From the NCBI RefSeq assembly GCF_001651805.1, contig NZ_CP015839.1, positions 5,022,001 to 5,086,000 of the forward strand: a DNA stretch of 64,000 nt. The letters run 5' to 3'. This DNA comes from Marinobacterium aestuarii (lineage in GTDB: Bacteria > Pseudomonadota > Gammaproteobacteria > Pseudomonadales > Balneatricaceae). A program made the translations under genes and the position numbers. Below the pieces are notes generated by a model. It searched no databases and was not told the origin of the DNA. It was given only the letters and a program-made list of their open reading frames with translations. Within the stretch, counting starts at the first letter, position 1; each line of letters starts with the position of its first letter. Shown one piece after another: positions 1 to 8,632 of the stretch.

Positions 1-8
1 TAAGCGCA

Positions 9-1118
9 GTGCGGCCGCTCTATATCGGACTCATGTCAGGCACCAGCCTGGATAGCGTTGACGCCGTTGCCTTTGAATTCGACGCCGCCGGCTGTGCCAT
101 GCTGGCCAGCCATAGCGAGCCCTTTCCGCTACCTCTGCGCCAGCAAACCCTGGCGCTGATGCATCCTGGTGCTGACGAGATCGAACGCCTCGGCCGACTG
201 GATCTGGAACTGGCGGAATTGTTCGCCACGGCCGCCAATAACCTGATTGATCAGCATCAACTCGACCGACAGCGTATCCGCGCCATCGGTAGCCACGGCC
301 AAACGGTGCGTCATCGCCCCGAAGCCGGCTTTACACTGCAGATTGGCGATCCGAATCTGATTGCCGAGCGCACCGGGCTTTGTGTGGTCGCGGACTTCAG
401 GCGTCGGGACATGGCAGCCGGAGGCCAGGGCGCTCCACTTGTGCCCGCATTCCACGATGCCCTGTTTCGCGCACCCGGTACCCACCGCGTGATCGTGAAT
501 ATCGGCGGCATGGCGAATATCACTCTATTGCCCGGCAATACCGAGCAACCGGCCATCGGCTACGACACAGGCCCGGGTAATGTCTTGCTCGACTACTGGA
601 TTCATCGCCACCAGGCACTGAGCTACGATCGCGATGGCGCCTGGGCTGCCACCGGCACCCTGGTGCCTGAGCTGCTGCAACAGTTGCTACGGCTGCCCTT
701 CTTCAGCGCGCCAGCTCCCAAGAGCACCGGACGCGAGCAGTTCAATCCCGACTGGCTGCAGCAGCGTCTTGTGGAAACCGGCTTTGATAACCGGGCACCG
801 GAAGATATTCAGGCCACCTTGCTGGAACTCACCGCGGTCACTATCAGTAATGAAATCAAGCAAGTAGCGGCCACTGGCAGTGAAGTCTTTCTCTGTGGCG
901 GCGGTAGCCATAACAGTCTGCTGACGAAACGTCTGCAAGCACTGCTGAAACCTTATGCCCTGGCCACCACTGCATCGCTCGGTCTCGATCCCGACTGGGT
1001 CGAGGCGTGCGCCTTTGCCTGGCTGGCCGGCTGCAGACTGGATAGTCTCGCCGGCAACATGCCCAGCGTAACGGGCGCTCGGGGTGAACGTATTCTCGGT
1101 GGGATCTATTCCCCCTGA
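9..1118 (+). CDS. anmK: Anhydro-N-acetylmuramic acid kinase
   Basis: This enzyme phosphorylates and opens 1,6-anhydro-MurNAc to MurNAc-6-phosphate in cytoplasmic peptidoglycan recycling. The 369-residue product has the family signatures: GLMSGTSLD at residues 7-15 (ATP site), GSHGQT at 94-99, DFRRRD at 129-134 and YDTGPGN at 185-191, whose Asp is the expected catalytic base. Length is normal for the family. The start used is GTG at base 9. The reading frame stays open to the edge of the window, so an earlier start cannot be excluded, but homologues begin at about this point (a few residues before the GLMSGTS motif). It stands alone on the plus strand and converges with erpA. Confidence 0.95.
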   Translation: MRPLYIGLMSGTSLDSVDAVAFEFDAAGCAMLASHSEPFPLPLRQQTLALMHPGADEIERLGRLDLELAELFATAANNLIDQHQLDRQRIRAIGSHGQTVRHRPEAGFTLQIGDPNLIAERTGLCVVADFRRRDMAAGGQGAPLVPAFHDALFRAPGTHRVIVNIGGMANITLLPGNTEQPAIGYDTGPGNVLLDYWIHRHQALSYDRDGAWAATGTLVPELLQQLLRLPFFSAPAPKSTGREQFNPDWLQQRLVETGFDNRAPEDIQATLLELTAVTISNEIKQVAATGSEVFLCGGGSHNSLLTKRLQALLKPYALATTASLGLDPDWVEACAFAWLAGCRLDSLAGNMPSVTGARGERILGGIYSP

Positions 1119-1313
1119 GCACGACTCTGCCTTGAACTGCCCCTCTGCGCTATTTCCTCCGAGCCATCCCTTGAGCTATCCCTTGAGTGCAGCCATTCTG
1201 GCGACGCAGTTACCTGATCCGGAAAACGCACAGGCGCAAGAATAACGTCCAGCGCAAGGCTCGACGCTGAAATTATTAGCGATTGGATTTAAACAGAGTG
1301 TACGAGCAAAGAA
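1119..1313. other. Intergenic region between anmK and erpA
   Basis: This spacer separates two convergent genes. It contains a near-repeat of ATCCCTTGAG around 1168-1185 and no convincing open frame. Apart from the erpA terminator at its edge I see nothing functional in it. Confidence 0.5.
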
Positions 1314-1335
1314 ACGGACAGCGAGCGCTGTCCGT
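1314..1335 (-). terminator. Rho-independent terminator of erpA
   Basis: A perfect inverted repeat, ACGGACAGC-GAGC-GCTGTCCGT, starts 9 bases after the erpA stop. On the minus strand it is followed by TTTCTTTG, the layout of an intrinsic terminator. Confidence 0.85.
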
Positions 1336-1343
1336 CTTGCAGA

Positions 1344-1694
1344 TCAGATCGAGAAAGACGATCCGCAACCACAGGTCGTGGCCGCATTGGGGTTGTTAAT
1401 CACGAACTGGGAACCCTGCAGGCTAACCTTGTAGTCAACCTCGGCGCCCGCCAGGTACTGATAGCTCATGGCGTCGACCACCATCATGACACCGTCGTTA
1501 TCCACGGCGGTATCATCTTCGGCTACCGCTTCGTCAAAGGTGAAACCATAGGAAAAGCCAGAACAACCTCCTCCAGTGATGTAAACCCGGAGTTTGAGGT
1601 TGGTGTTTTCTTCCTCCTCCATCAGGCTTCTCACCTTCGCAGCCGCCGCGTCTGTGAAGACCATCGGGGATATCTGCTCAAAGGACTCAGTCAT
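1344..1694 (-). CDS. erpA: Iron-sulfur cluster insertion protein ErpA
   Basis: An A-type Fe-S carrier that delivers clusters to apo-proteins, notably enzymes of the isoprenoid pathway. The 116-residue product has the three conserved cysteines of the family: Cys44 in [11 protein letters not shown], and Cys108 and Cys110 in the C-terminal TTCGCGSSF motif. Length matches E. coli ErpA. It is transcribed away from argC and ends at a strong intrinsic terminator, so it looks monocistronic. No Fe-S assembly genes lie nearby, which is usual for erpA as opposed to iscA. Confidence 0.95.
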   Translation of the reverse strand: MTESFEQISPMVFTDAAAAKVRSLMEEEENTNLKLRVYITGGGCSGFSYGFTFDEAVAEDDTAVDNDGVMMVVDAMSYQYLAGAEVDYKVSLQGSQFVINNPNAATTCGCGSSFSI

Positions 1695-1758
1695 ACCTAC
1701 TCCAACTATACGTCAATCAGGCCACTATTCTTTCTTACCCAACTAAAGTAGTCAAGTA

Positions 1759-2790
1759 TTATGGCATCAGGCCAACCTGGTTGAGACCGGCGCGCTCATC
1801 CAGCCCGAACATGATATTCATGTTCTGCACTGCCTGCCCGGCCGCGCCCTTGACCAGGTTATCGATTACCGAGAGCACCACCACCGTATCGTCATCCTGC
1901 GGACGGAAAACGCTGATACGACAGACATTGCCACCTTTCACGCTACGGGTTTCCGGATGGCTGCCCGCCGGCATTACATCGACAAAGGGCTCGCCGGCAT
2001 AACGGGACTCAAACAGCGCCTGGAGTCCATCGTTCGGATCCTTGAGTACGGAGTACAGGGTGGCATGGATGCCCCGGATCATCGGTGTCAGGTGCGGCAC
2101 GAAGGTCAACCCTACAGGACGCCCAGCCATAATACTCAGGCCCTGCTTGATTTCCGGCAGGTGCCGATGCCCGGCCACACCGTAAGCCTTCATGCTCTCG
2201 CTGGTTTCGCACAAAAGCGCACCCACACTGGCGCCACGCCCGGCGCCGCTGACGCCGGACTTGCAGTCGGCCACCAGCCGGCGCGTATCCACCAGACCGT
2301 TTTCGATCAGCGGCAAAAAGCCCAGCTGCGCTGCGGTCGGGTAGCAGCCCGGGCAGGCAATCATCTGTGCTGTACGAATCTGCTCGCGGTTCACTTCGGG
2401 CAAGCCATACACGGCCTGCTCCACCAGCGCCGCCGCCGTGTGTTCCATGCCATACCAGCGCGACCACAGATCAATATCCTTGATCCGAAAGTCAGCGCCA
2501 AGATCGATAACGCGCACGCCGCACGCCACCAGCTCAGGCGCCATGCGCATGGCCACGCCGTGGGGAGTGGCGAAGAACACCAAATCACAGCTCGCCAGCC
2601 GCTCGACATCCGGCACCGTGAAGGCAAGGTCATAATGCCCGCGCAGGTTCGGGAACATGTCCACCACCTTGATACCATCCTCGGAGCGGGAGGTGATCAC
2701 ATCGACTTTCACATCGGGATGATTCGCCAGAATCCGCAACAGCTCTACACCGGTATAGCCAGTGCCGCCTACGATACCTACCTTAATCAC
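1759..2790 (-). CDS. argC: N-acetyl-gamma-glutamyl-phosphate reductase
   Basis: Third step of arginine biosynthesis: NADPH-dependent reduction of N-acetylglutamyl phosphate to the semialdehyde in the cytoplasm. The product has the nucleotide-binding [14 protein letters not shown] at the N-terminus, the catalytic cysteine in ACPGCYPTA (about residue 149) and GHRHLPEI. I choose GTG at 2790, giving 343 residues beginning VIKVGIVGG. It has GAGAGG upstream and matches the Pseudomonas enzyme. The frame stays open to an ATG at 2841, but those extra 17 residues are not family-like. The gene stands alone and is divergent from the ClC gene. Confidence 0.95.
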   Translation of the reverse strand: MIKVGIVGGTGYTGVELLRILANHPDVKVDVITSRSEDGIKVVDMFPNLRGHYDLAFTVPDVERLASCDLVFFATPHGVAMRMAPELVACGVRVIDLGADFRIKDIDLWSRWYGMEHTAAALVEQAVYGLPEVNREQIRTAQMIACPGCYPTAAQLGFLPLIENGLVDTRRLVADCKSGVSGAGRGASVGALLCETSESMKAYGVAGHRHLPEIKQGLSIMAGRPVGLTFVPHLTPMIRGIHATLYSVLKDPNDGLQALFESRYAGEPFVDVMPAGSHPETRSVKGGNVCRISVFRPQDDDTVVVLSVIDNLVKGAAGQAVQNMNIMFGLDERAGLNQVGLMP

Positions 2791-2871
2791 ATCCACCTCT
2801 CTTGAGAGTCGAAAACTGTTACCCTTAATCATACAAAGCACACAGCCTAAAAACTATCGGAACCCTGCCCA

Positions 2872-4596
2872 TTGATACGCAAGGACCTCTTATCGCTGGA
2901 GCATTTCCGCGATCGACTGGCTCATATCGACTCGCTGCCGCAAATGCTGCTGCTGGGAGTCCTCTCCGGACTCTTCGCCGGGCTCATCATTATGGCATTT
3001 CGCCTGCTGATCGAAATTCCGCTGGGCCTCTATCTACCTGGGCATGATCCGGAAAACTTCGAGGCGCTGCCAGCCTCGCTGCATTTTCTGCTGCCTGTCG
3101 CCGGCAGCCTGGTGCTGATACTACTGTTCTGGCGCCTGGCAGCCGCCCATCGCAAGGTGGGCGTCGTGCATGTGCTGGAACGCCTGGGCTACCATCAGGG
3201 ACAACTGCCGGCGCCCAATCTGCTGGTCCAGTTCGCCAGCGCGACCGTGGCGCTGCTCAGCGGTCACTCGGTCGGGCGCGAAGGGCCCGCCATCCATCTG
3301 GGTGCGGGCGGCGCGAGCCTGATTGGCCAGTGGTTGCGACTGCCCAACAACTCCATGCGCCTGCTCATCGGCTGCGGCACGGCAGCAGGCATATCAGCCG
3401 CCTTCAATACACCGCTGGCAGGCGTAGTGTTCGCCATGGAAGTGGTGCTGTTGGAATATACCGTACTGGGCTTCGCCCCCATCATGGTGGCGGCCGTCAC
3501 GGCGGATCTGGTGATCCGCGCCAGTATAGGCTCGACGCTGCTGTTTAGCGTTCCCCAGTTCAGTATTGGTGATCTGAGTGAAATTCCACTGGTCATGCTG
3601 CTGGGCGTAATGATTGGCCTGCTGGCCGGCGGTTTCAACCGCATCATGCTGTATACGGCAAGCTTTAGTGCCATAGCCCTGCATTGGCGGCTGTTGCTGG
3701 CGGGTATCCTGACCGGCAGCGTTGCCCTGCTGTACCCGCAGGTTATGGGCGTGGGCTATGACACCGTCAGTGAGACTTTGCTGGGCCAGCAGCCGCTGCT
3801 CTGGCTGGCAGGCCTGCTGCTGGCCAAGTGGCTGCTGACACCTGTCATACTGGGCCTTGGCATCCCCGGCGGACTCATTGGGCCTACCGTTTTTATCGGC
3901 GCCCTGGCCGGCGCCCTGATCGGCTCACTCGCCCAGTTGTTCAACGATCAGATGCTGTCCCAGGTCGGCCTCTATGCCATGATCGGCATGGGTGCCATGA
4001 TGGGTGCCGTACTCAATGCACCGCTTGCCGCCCTGATTGCCTTGCTGGAACTGACCGGCAACCCCCATATCATTCTGCCCGCCATGCTGGCCATCGTTAT
4101 CAGCAACCTCACCGTACGACACCTGTTCAAGCTGCCCTCAATCTTTCAGTCGCTACTGCGTGCCCAGGGTCTCGACCAAACTCAGTCACCCCTGGCCCAG
4201 GCGCTGTCCCGGGCCGCCGTCGGCAGTCTGATGCAACGAAATTTCCTGCAGGCAGCTACTCGGGAATCCAAGGCCCGTGCGGTCTTCCTGTCAGAGCAAA
4301 GCTCCGACTGGATACTGATCAGTGATCCTGCCCTGCGCGCGCTGCTGCCGCGCTCGGAACTGATGCTCTGGTTGCAACAGGTCGAAACCGACGCCGACAT
4401 AGACCTGCTGGAGCTGCCGGCGCATCGCCGCGACCCAGTGCAAATCAGCTTTCGCGCTACCCTCCAGGAAGCCGCCGATTGCATGCAACAGCGCCAAACC
4501 GATATTCTCTGCGTCAACAGTAACCGTGGTGACATTATCGGCGTTCTGACCCGTGCCCAGATCGAAGCCTACTATCTGCACCATCAGACACTCTGA
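2872..4596 (+). CDS. ClC-family chloride channel/transporter with C-terminal CBS region
   Basis: A polytopic inner-membrane anion channel or Cl-/H+ exchanger. The 574-residue product has about ten or more hydrophobic segments between residues 25 and 415. GREGP at 135-139 includes the gating Glu137, and GLGIPGGLIGP at 328-338 is the third selectivity region. The first canonical motif (GSGIP) is not recognisable; KVGVVHVLERL sits in its place, so transport mode is uncertain. Residues from about 440 form a soluble tail that looks like a degenerate CBS pair. The annotated start is TTG at 2872 with no good ribosome site, so the true start may be a little downstream. Confidence 0.85.
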   Translation: MIRKDLLSLEHFRDRLAHIDSLPQMLLLGVLSGLFAGLIIMAFRLLIEIPLGLYLPGHDPENFEALPASLHFLLPVAGSLVLILLFWRLAAAHRKVGVVHVLERLGYHQGQLPAPNLLVQFASATVALLSGHSVGREGPAIHLGAGGASLIGQWLRLPNNSMRLLIGCGTAAGISAAFNTPLAGVVFAMEVVLLEYTVLGFAPIMVAAVTADLVIRASIGSTLLFSVPQFSIGDLSEIPLVMLLGVMIGLLAGGFNRIMLYTASFSAIALHWRLLLAGILTGSVALLYPQVMGVGYDTVSETLLGQQPLLWLAGLLLAKWLLTPVILGLGIPGGLIGPTVFIGALAGALIGSLAQLFNDQMLSQVGLYAMIGMGAMMGAVLNAPLAALIALLELTGNPHIILPAMLAIVISNLTVRHLFKLPSIFQSLLRAQGLDQTQSPLAQALSRAAVGSLMQRNFLQAATRESKARAVFLSEQSSDWILISDPALRALLPRSELMLWLQQVETDADIDLLELPAHRRDPVQISFRATLQEAADCMQQRQTDILCVNSNRGDIIGVLTRAQIEAYYLHHQTL

Positions 4597-4641
4597 GTCC
4601 GTCCACTGTTTTCTGATACAACAACACACCACGGAAAAACC

Positions 4642-5268
4642 ATGACCGCCTACACACTCCATGGCCTCTATGCCATTACCGACAGCAACCTGATGCCCGA
4701 CGACAACGCCCTGCTCAGCCAGGTTCGGGCGGCACTGGAGGGCGGCGCCAGCGTAGTGCAGTACCGCGACAAGAGCGTCGACAGCACGAAACGCCTGCGC
4801 CAGGCCACTCTGTTGCGTGAGCTTTGCGACGAATTCGAACGGCCGCTGCTGATCAACGATGACCTCCCGCTGGCAGTTGCCTGCCAAGCCCAGGGCGTCC
4901 ATTTGGGCCAAACCGACGGTTCAGTGGCCGCCGCCCGCGCACAGCTCGGAGCTGATGCCATTATCGGCGTGACCTGCCACGACTCCCTGACGCTGGCGCT
5001 ACAAGCCCGCGCACAAGGAGCCGACTACGTGGCCTTTGGTGCGTTTTTCACCTCCAGCACCAAGCCCGACGCCCGACCTGCACCCCTGGCCTTGCTGCCA
5101 CAGGCCGCCCAGGAGCTGGGTCTGCCCGTGGTGGCGATTGGCGGCATTAGTATGGATAATGCCCGCCAGGTAATTGAAGCCGGCGCCAGTATGGTCGCCG
5201 TTATTCACGCGCTGTTTGCCGCAGCCGACATTCGGCGCCAGGCACAGCTGTTCAGCCAACAGTTCTGA
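4642..5268 (+). CDS. thiE: Thiamine-phosphate synthase
   Basis: It joins the HMP pyrophosphate and thiazole phosphate moieties to make thiamine monophosphate. The 208-residue TIM-barrel product has the family motifs QYRDK (40-44), INDD (71-74), GVHLGQTD (85-92), FFTSSTKP (135-142) for the diphosphate/thiazole site, and AIGGI (165-169). Length is typical. It is followed after 25 bases by hemL, a pairing seen in Pseudomonas and relatives. No thiamine riboswitch is evident in the short upstream region. Confidence 0.95.
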   Translation: MTAYTLHGLYAITDSNLMPDDNALLSQVRAALEGGASVVQYRDKSVDSTKRLRQATLLRELCDEFERPLLINDDLPLAVACQAQGVHLGQTDGSVAAARAQLGADAIIGVTCHDSLTLALQARAQGADYVAFGAFFTSSTKPDARPAPLALLPQAAQELGLPVVAIGGISMDNARQVIEAGASMVAVIHALFAAADIRRQAQLFSQQF

Positions 5269-5293
5269 TTGAGCATTTTAGAGTAAGGGAGTT

Positions 5294-6580
5294 ATGCGTA
5301 TGTCCCGTTCCGAAGCCCTGTTCCAGGCCGCCCAGCTGCATATACCCGGCGGCGTCAACTCGCCGGTTCGCGCGTTCAAGGGCGTCGGCGGCACCCCGCT
5401 GTTCTTCAAGCACGCCTCTGGCGCCTATCTGTTCGACGAAGATGACCAGCGCTACGTTGACTACGTGGGCTCCTGGGGACCGATGATTCTGGGCCACCGT
5501 GCCCCGGCTGTAATTGATGCCATCCGCGCGGCGCTGGATCACGGCACCGGCTTTGGCGCCCCCACGGCGATCGAAATCGACATGGCCGACAAGGTCTGCG
5601 CGCTGATGCCATCCATCGAAATGGTACGCATGGTCAGCTCCGGCACTGAAGCGACCATGAGCGCAATTCGTCTGGCCCGCGGTTACACCGGGCGGGACAA
5701 GATCGTCAAATTCGAGGGCTGTTACCACGGTCACTCCGACTCACTGCTGGTCAAGGCCGGCTCAGGCGCACTGACACTCGGTGAGCCCAACTCTCCGGGT
5801 GTACCTGCCGCCCTGGCCGAACACACCATTACGCTGAACTACAACGATATCGACAGTGTGCGCGAGGCTTTCGCCACCGTGGGTGACCAGGTCGCCTGTA
5901 TCATCGTGGAGCCGGTTGCCGGCAACATGAACTGTATTGCGCCGCTGCCGGGCTTCCTCGAAGGTCTGCGCGAGGTCTGCGACCAGTACGGTAGCGTACT
6001 GATTTTCGATGAGGTCATGACCGGCTTTCGCGTCGCACTCGGCGGTGCTCAGGCCTATTTCGGCGTTAAGCCCGACCTCACCACCCTGGGCAAAGTCATT
6101 GGTGGCGGCCTGCCCGTTGGTGCCTTCGGCGGCAAGCGCGAAATCATGCACCATATAGCGCCCCTGGGGCCTGTCTATCAGGCGGGCACCCTGTCGGGTA
6201 ACCCGCTGGCCATGGCCGCGGGGCTCGCAATGCTGAATGCCATCTCGGTACCGGGTTTTCATGAGCAGCTCAGCGCCAAAACCGAGCTGCTCACCGAAGG
6301 CCTTGAGGCTGTCGCTCTGGGTCATCGCCTTCCCTTCACCACCAGCCGTGTCGGTGGCATGTTCGGACTCTTCTTCACCGAACAGGACGAAGTCACCAGC
6401 TTTGCCCAGACCATGCAATGCGACGCCGCCAAGTTTGGCCGTTTCTTCCACGGCATGCTGGCCGAAGGCGTGTATCTGGCGCCCTCTGCGTTTGAAGCCG
6501 GCTTTATGTCGGCCGCACACACCCAGCAGGATATTGAATTCACGCTGGCCGCCGCCGACCGTGTCTTCGCCAGCCTCTGA
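5294..6580 (+). CDS. hemL: Glutamate-1-semialdehyde 2,1-aminomutase
   Basis: This PLP enzyme makes 5-aminolevulinate, the first tetrapyrrole precursor of the C5 pathway. The 428-residue protein shows SSGTEA (115-120), EGCYHGHSD (141-149), FDEVMTGFR (238-246) and the PLP lysine in [10 protein letters not shown] (Lys267). The start at 5294 is preceded by AAGGGAG; a second ATG six bases later is also possible. It probably shares a transcript with thiE upstream and the small membrane protein that begins one base after its stop. Confidence 0.96.
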   Translation: MRMSRSEALFQAAQLHIPGGVNSPVRAFKGVGGTPLFFKHASGAYLFDEDDQRYVDYVGSWGPMILGHRAPAVIDAIRAALDHGTGFGAPTAIEIDMADKVCALMPSIEMVRMVSSGTEATMSAIRLARGYTGRDKIVKFEGCYHGHSDSLLVKAGSGALTLGEPNSPGVPAALAEHTITLNYNDIDSVREAFATVGDQVACIIVEPVAGNMNCIAPLPGFLEGLREVCDQYGSVLIFDEVMTGFRVALGGAQAYFGVKPDLTTLGKVIGGGLPVGAFGGKREIMHHIAPLGPVYQAGTLSGNPLAMAAGLAMLNAISVPGFHEQLSAKTELLTEGLEAVALGHRLPFTTSRVGGMFGLFFTEQDEVTSFAQTMQCDAAKFGRFFHGMLAEGVYLAPSAFEAGFMSAAHTQQDIEFTLAAADRVFASL

Positions 6581-6581
6581 A

Positions 6582-7187
6582 ATGAGTAGCCTGCTCGCTA
6601 ACCTGGCACTACTGCTCGGAGGCTTCGCGATTGCCGCCCTGCTGTATCGCCAGGCGCAGCCACTGCCCCAGCGCAGCCTGCATTACATGTTCGCACTCAG
6701 CGCGCTGTCGCTGGCGCTGGCGGCGCTGGGGCGGCTTGTTCTGACCCGCACAGGTTCAGAACAGCAAACCCTGCAGTTGATGCTGGATAACCTGGCGTAC
6801 TACGCTGGGCTACCCATGATCGCCAGCGTCGCCATCGCCCACGGCTGGAACAGGCAGTGGTCACGCGCCGCCTGGGGACGCTGGATGCTGGGTCTGTTTG
6901 CGCTGTTCGAGCTGGTACGCCGCTCGGATATAGGGGGGCTTTACAGTCAGGGCCTGGCGCTGCTCACCTGCCTGGCACTGCTGGCGGGCGTTCTCAAGGC
7001 CTACCGGGGGCCCACGCGACTGTACGCGCTTGCGGGTACGCTTTTGCTCGCCTGCGGTCTGCTGGCGTTTGGGCCGGCCCCCCTTATGGCGGGTTTGCAG
7101 CAGGATGCGCTCTATCGCTTCGCGCTGGCAGGCTTCATCATTCTGTGCGGTTACAGCTTTAGCCGTACCACACAGGCAAGGGCCTGA
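6582..7187 (+). CDS. Small hydrophobic membrane protein of unknown function
   Basis: A 201-residue protein with about six hydrophobic segments, starting MSSLLANLALLLGGF and ending in a short polar tail (SFSRTTQARA). I do not recognise the family. The open frame extends far upstream inside hemL, but the start at 6582, one base after the hemL stop, is the sensible one and implies translational coupling. Its position behind hemL is the only functional hint. No catalytic motif is visible. Confidence 0.7.
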   Translation: MSSLLANLALLLGGFAIAALLYRQAQPLPQRSLHYMFALSALSLALAALGRLVLTRTGSEQQTLQLMLDNLAYYAGLPMIASVAIAHGWNRQWSRAAWGRWMLGLFALFELVRRSDIGGLYSQGLALLTCLALLAGVLKAYRGPTRLYALAGTLLLACGLLAFGPAPLMAGLQQDALYRFALAGFIILCGYSFSRTTQARA

Positions 7188-7247
7188 GGCCGCAACGGCG
7201 TCTCGCCTTTCCCTCTTGGCTTCGCGCCTTTTTTGATAAGAAACGCT

Positions 7248-7265
7248 GCCCGGTTCTGACCGGGC
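7248..7265 (+). terminator. Possible weak terminator hairpin
   Basis: GCCCGGT-TCTG-ACCGGGC forms a 7-bp stem about 60 bases after the preceding membrane-protein gene. It lacks a clean T tract (TTGCGTCT follows), so termination is uncertain. Confidence 0.35.
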
Positions 7266-7365
7266 TTGCGTCTGCTCAGTGCGATTTCGTCCCCAGAATT
7301 CCTTCTCCAAACTCGGCTAAACTGCCAGTAGCTCAATCAGCCGCCGTCCAAAGCCAATACCCAAA

Positions 7366-7381
7366 AGACAAAAATAAAAGT
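7366..7381 (+). promoter_or_regulatory. A-rich candidate Hfq/Crc motif ahead of the CBS gene
   Basis: The leader has ACAAAAATAAAAG about 20-30 bases before the ATG at 7399. It fits the AAnAAnAA pattern bound by Hfq with Crc in pseudomonads and is bracketed by a short GAC/GTC pair. The link to the CrcZ-like RNAs elsewhere in the window is inference. Confidence 0.3.
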
Positions 7382-7398
7382 CCAAGGAATCGCGCACT

Positions 7399-7878
7399 AT
7401 GCATACGCCAGACAAGGCAACCGTTGCCGCAGTGATGTCCAGCGACCTGCTCAAGGTATCCGAGCATTGGTCACTGCACAGCCTGATCGAGTTTTTCAAC
7501 ATTCACCGCATCAGCGGCGCGCCTGTCATCGACAGCCACGGCAATCTCAAGGGTGTGGTCAGCCTCACGGACATCCTGCGCTTTGACAGCAGTGCGCAGC
7601 ACTCCATCGAGGAAAATCCCCTGACGCAGTATTATTACAGCGGGCTGGAAGGCATGACGCCGGAGCAGTTAGGGCTGGCAGGCGGTGACCAGCATGGGCA
7701 GCATCTGGTGTGTGAAATAATGACGCCTCATATCATCGCGCTGGATCAGCACGCATCACTCGATGAAGCGATAGACATCATGTGCAGCAACCGCATTCAC
7801 CGGGTGTTTGTTACCCGGGATGGCGAGCTGGCGGGAGTAGTATCAACGCTGGATATCCTGAACCACCTGCGCCGCTGA
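7399..7878 (+). CDS. CBS-domain pair protein
   Basis: A 159-residue stand-alone Bateman module, probably cytoplasmic. Two CBS repeats can be traced: residues about 9-65, ending SHGNLKGVVSLTDILRF, and about 110-159, ending RDGELAGVVSTLDILNHL. Between them is a linker of roughly 45 residues. Such proteins bind adenine nucleotides and sense energy state, but no partner domain is present, so the target is unknown. The upstream gap of 211 bases holds an A-rich leader that could be a catabolite-repression target. Confidence 0.85.
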   Translation: MHTPDKATVAAVMSSDLLKVSEHWSLHSLIEFFNIHRISGAPVIDSHGNLKGVVSLTDILRFDSSAQHSIEENPLTQYYYSGLEGMTPEQLGLAGGDQHGQHLVCEIMTPHIIALDQHASLDEAIDIMCSNRIHRVFVTRDGELAGVVSTLDILNHLRR

Positions 7879-7933
7879 GATTGCGCGGCACAGGTAACAG
7901 AACGGGTAATGATCGACAGGAAATGATGGACTC

Positions 7934-8629
7934 TTAGTAGCGCCTGGCCTGTTCCAGTGCGTCCCGCGCGCCAGCCAGGTTCCCCGTATCCTTGCGCACA
8001 GACGCGATCAGCAACCAGAGCTTGCGCAGGGTATCAGACTGGCCACCCGCCAAAGCGACACCGCGAAGTGCCAGCTGCTCGGCCTCGCTGTACTTCTGCA
8101 TCTGGCGCTGTATATCCGCCAGCTGGTAGTAAACCTGCGGATCACGCGGCGCTATGCGCTGAGCACGCTCAAGGCTTGTCTGGGCGGCGGCCAGCGAGCC
8201 TGCACCCTGCTGCTGGCGAGCGCTGTCGAGCAGCGCAACCACCGCAGGATTCGCCGATACAGGCGCTTCGCTACTCCCCTGAAAACTGCTCTGGCCACTG
8301 CCGTACTGGGTATTTTCCTGCAGCTGGCCTTGTAGCTGCCCCTGCTGAGGATTCGAATAGTCCGACGTGCGGTCATTGCTGCCCGACGGGTACAGCGGCT
8401 GCACCGAGAAACCGCTGTCACTGCCAAGACGCTGCTGGCGCACGACCGGTTCATCGTACAAGGGCGTCACCCGCACACCGGTATCCTGCTCTACCGGCGC
8501 CGCCTGGGGGGCACGACTCAGCGGCGCCGAACGATCCTCAACCGGCGGCAGATAGATACCAGGGCCGGCACAACCTGCCAGTAGCAGAACGGCGGCGAGC
8601 GACAGAAGTCTGTAAGGGTACATAGTCAT
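7934..8629 (-). CDS. lpoP: TPR lipoprotein, probable PBP1b activator LpoP
   Basis: The 231-residue product starts with a lipoprotein signal (lipobox LLAGC, Cys20). A long Pro/Gln/Ser-rich linker with many QQGQLQGQLQ-type stretches follows, then one or two tetratricopeptide repeats at about 145-225. It begins 3 bases after the mrcB stop. In Pseudomonas aeruginosa the TPR lipoprotein encoded next to the PBP1b gene is LpoP, the outer-membrane activator of that synthase. The same role is inferred here from position and architecture. The linker would let it reach across the periplasm. Confidence 0.75.
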   Translation of the reverse strand: MTMYPYRLLSLAAVLLLAGCAGPGIYLPPVEDRSAPLSRAPQAAPVEQDTGVRVTPLYDEPVVRQQRLGSDSGFSVQPLYPSGSNDRTSDYSNPQQGQLQGQLQENTQYGSGQSSFQGSSEAPVSANPAVVALLDSARQQQGAGSLAAAQTSLERAQRIAPRDPQVYYQLADIQRQMQKYSEAEQLALRGVALAGGQSDTLRKLWLLIASVRKDTGNLAGARDALEQARRY

Positions 8630-8632
8630 TTC

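Noticed and set aside
1957-2805. 282-codon plus-strand frame opposite argC
   Set aside because: Fully antisense to a confident gene and without family resemblance.
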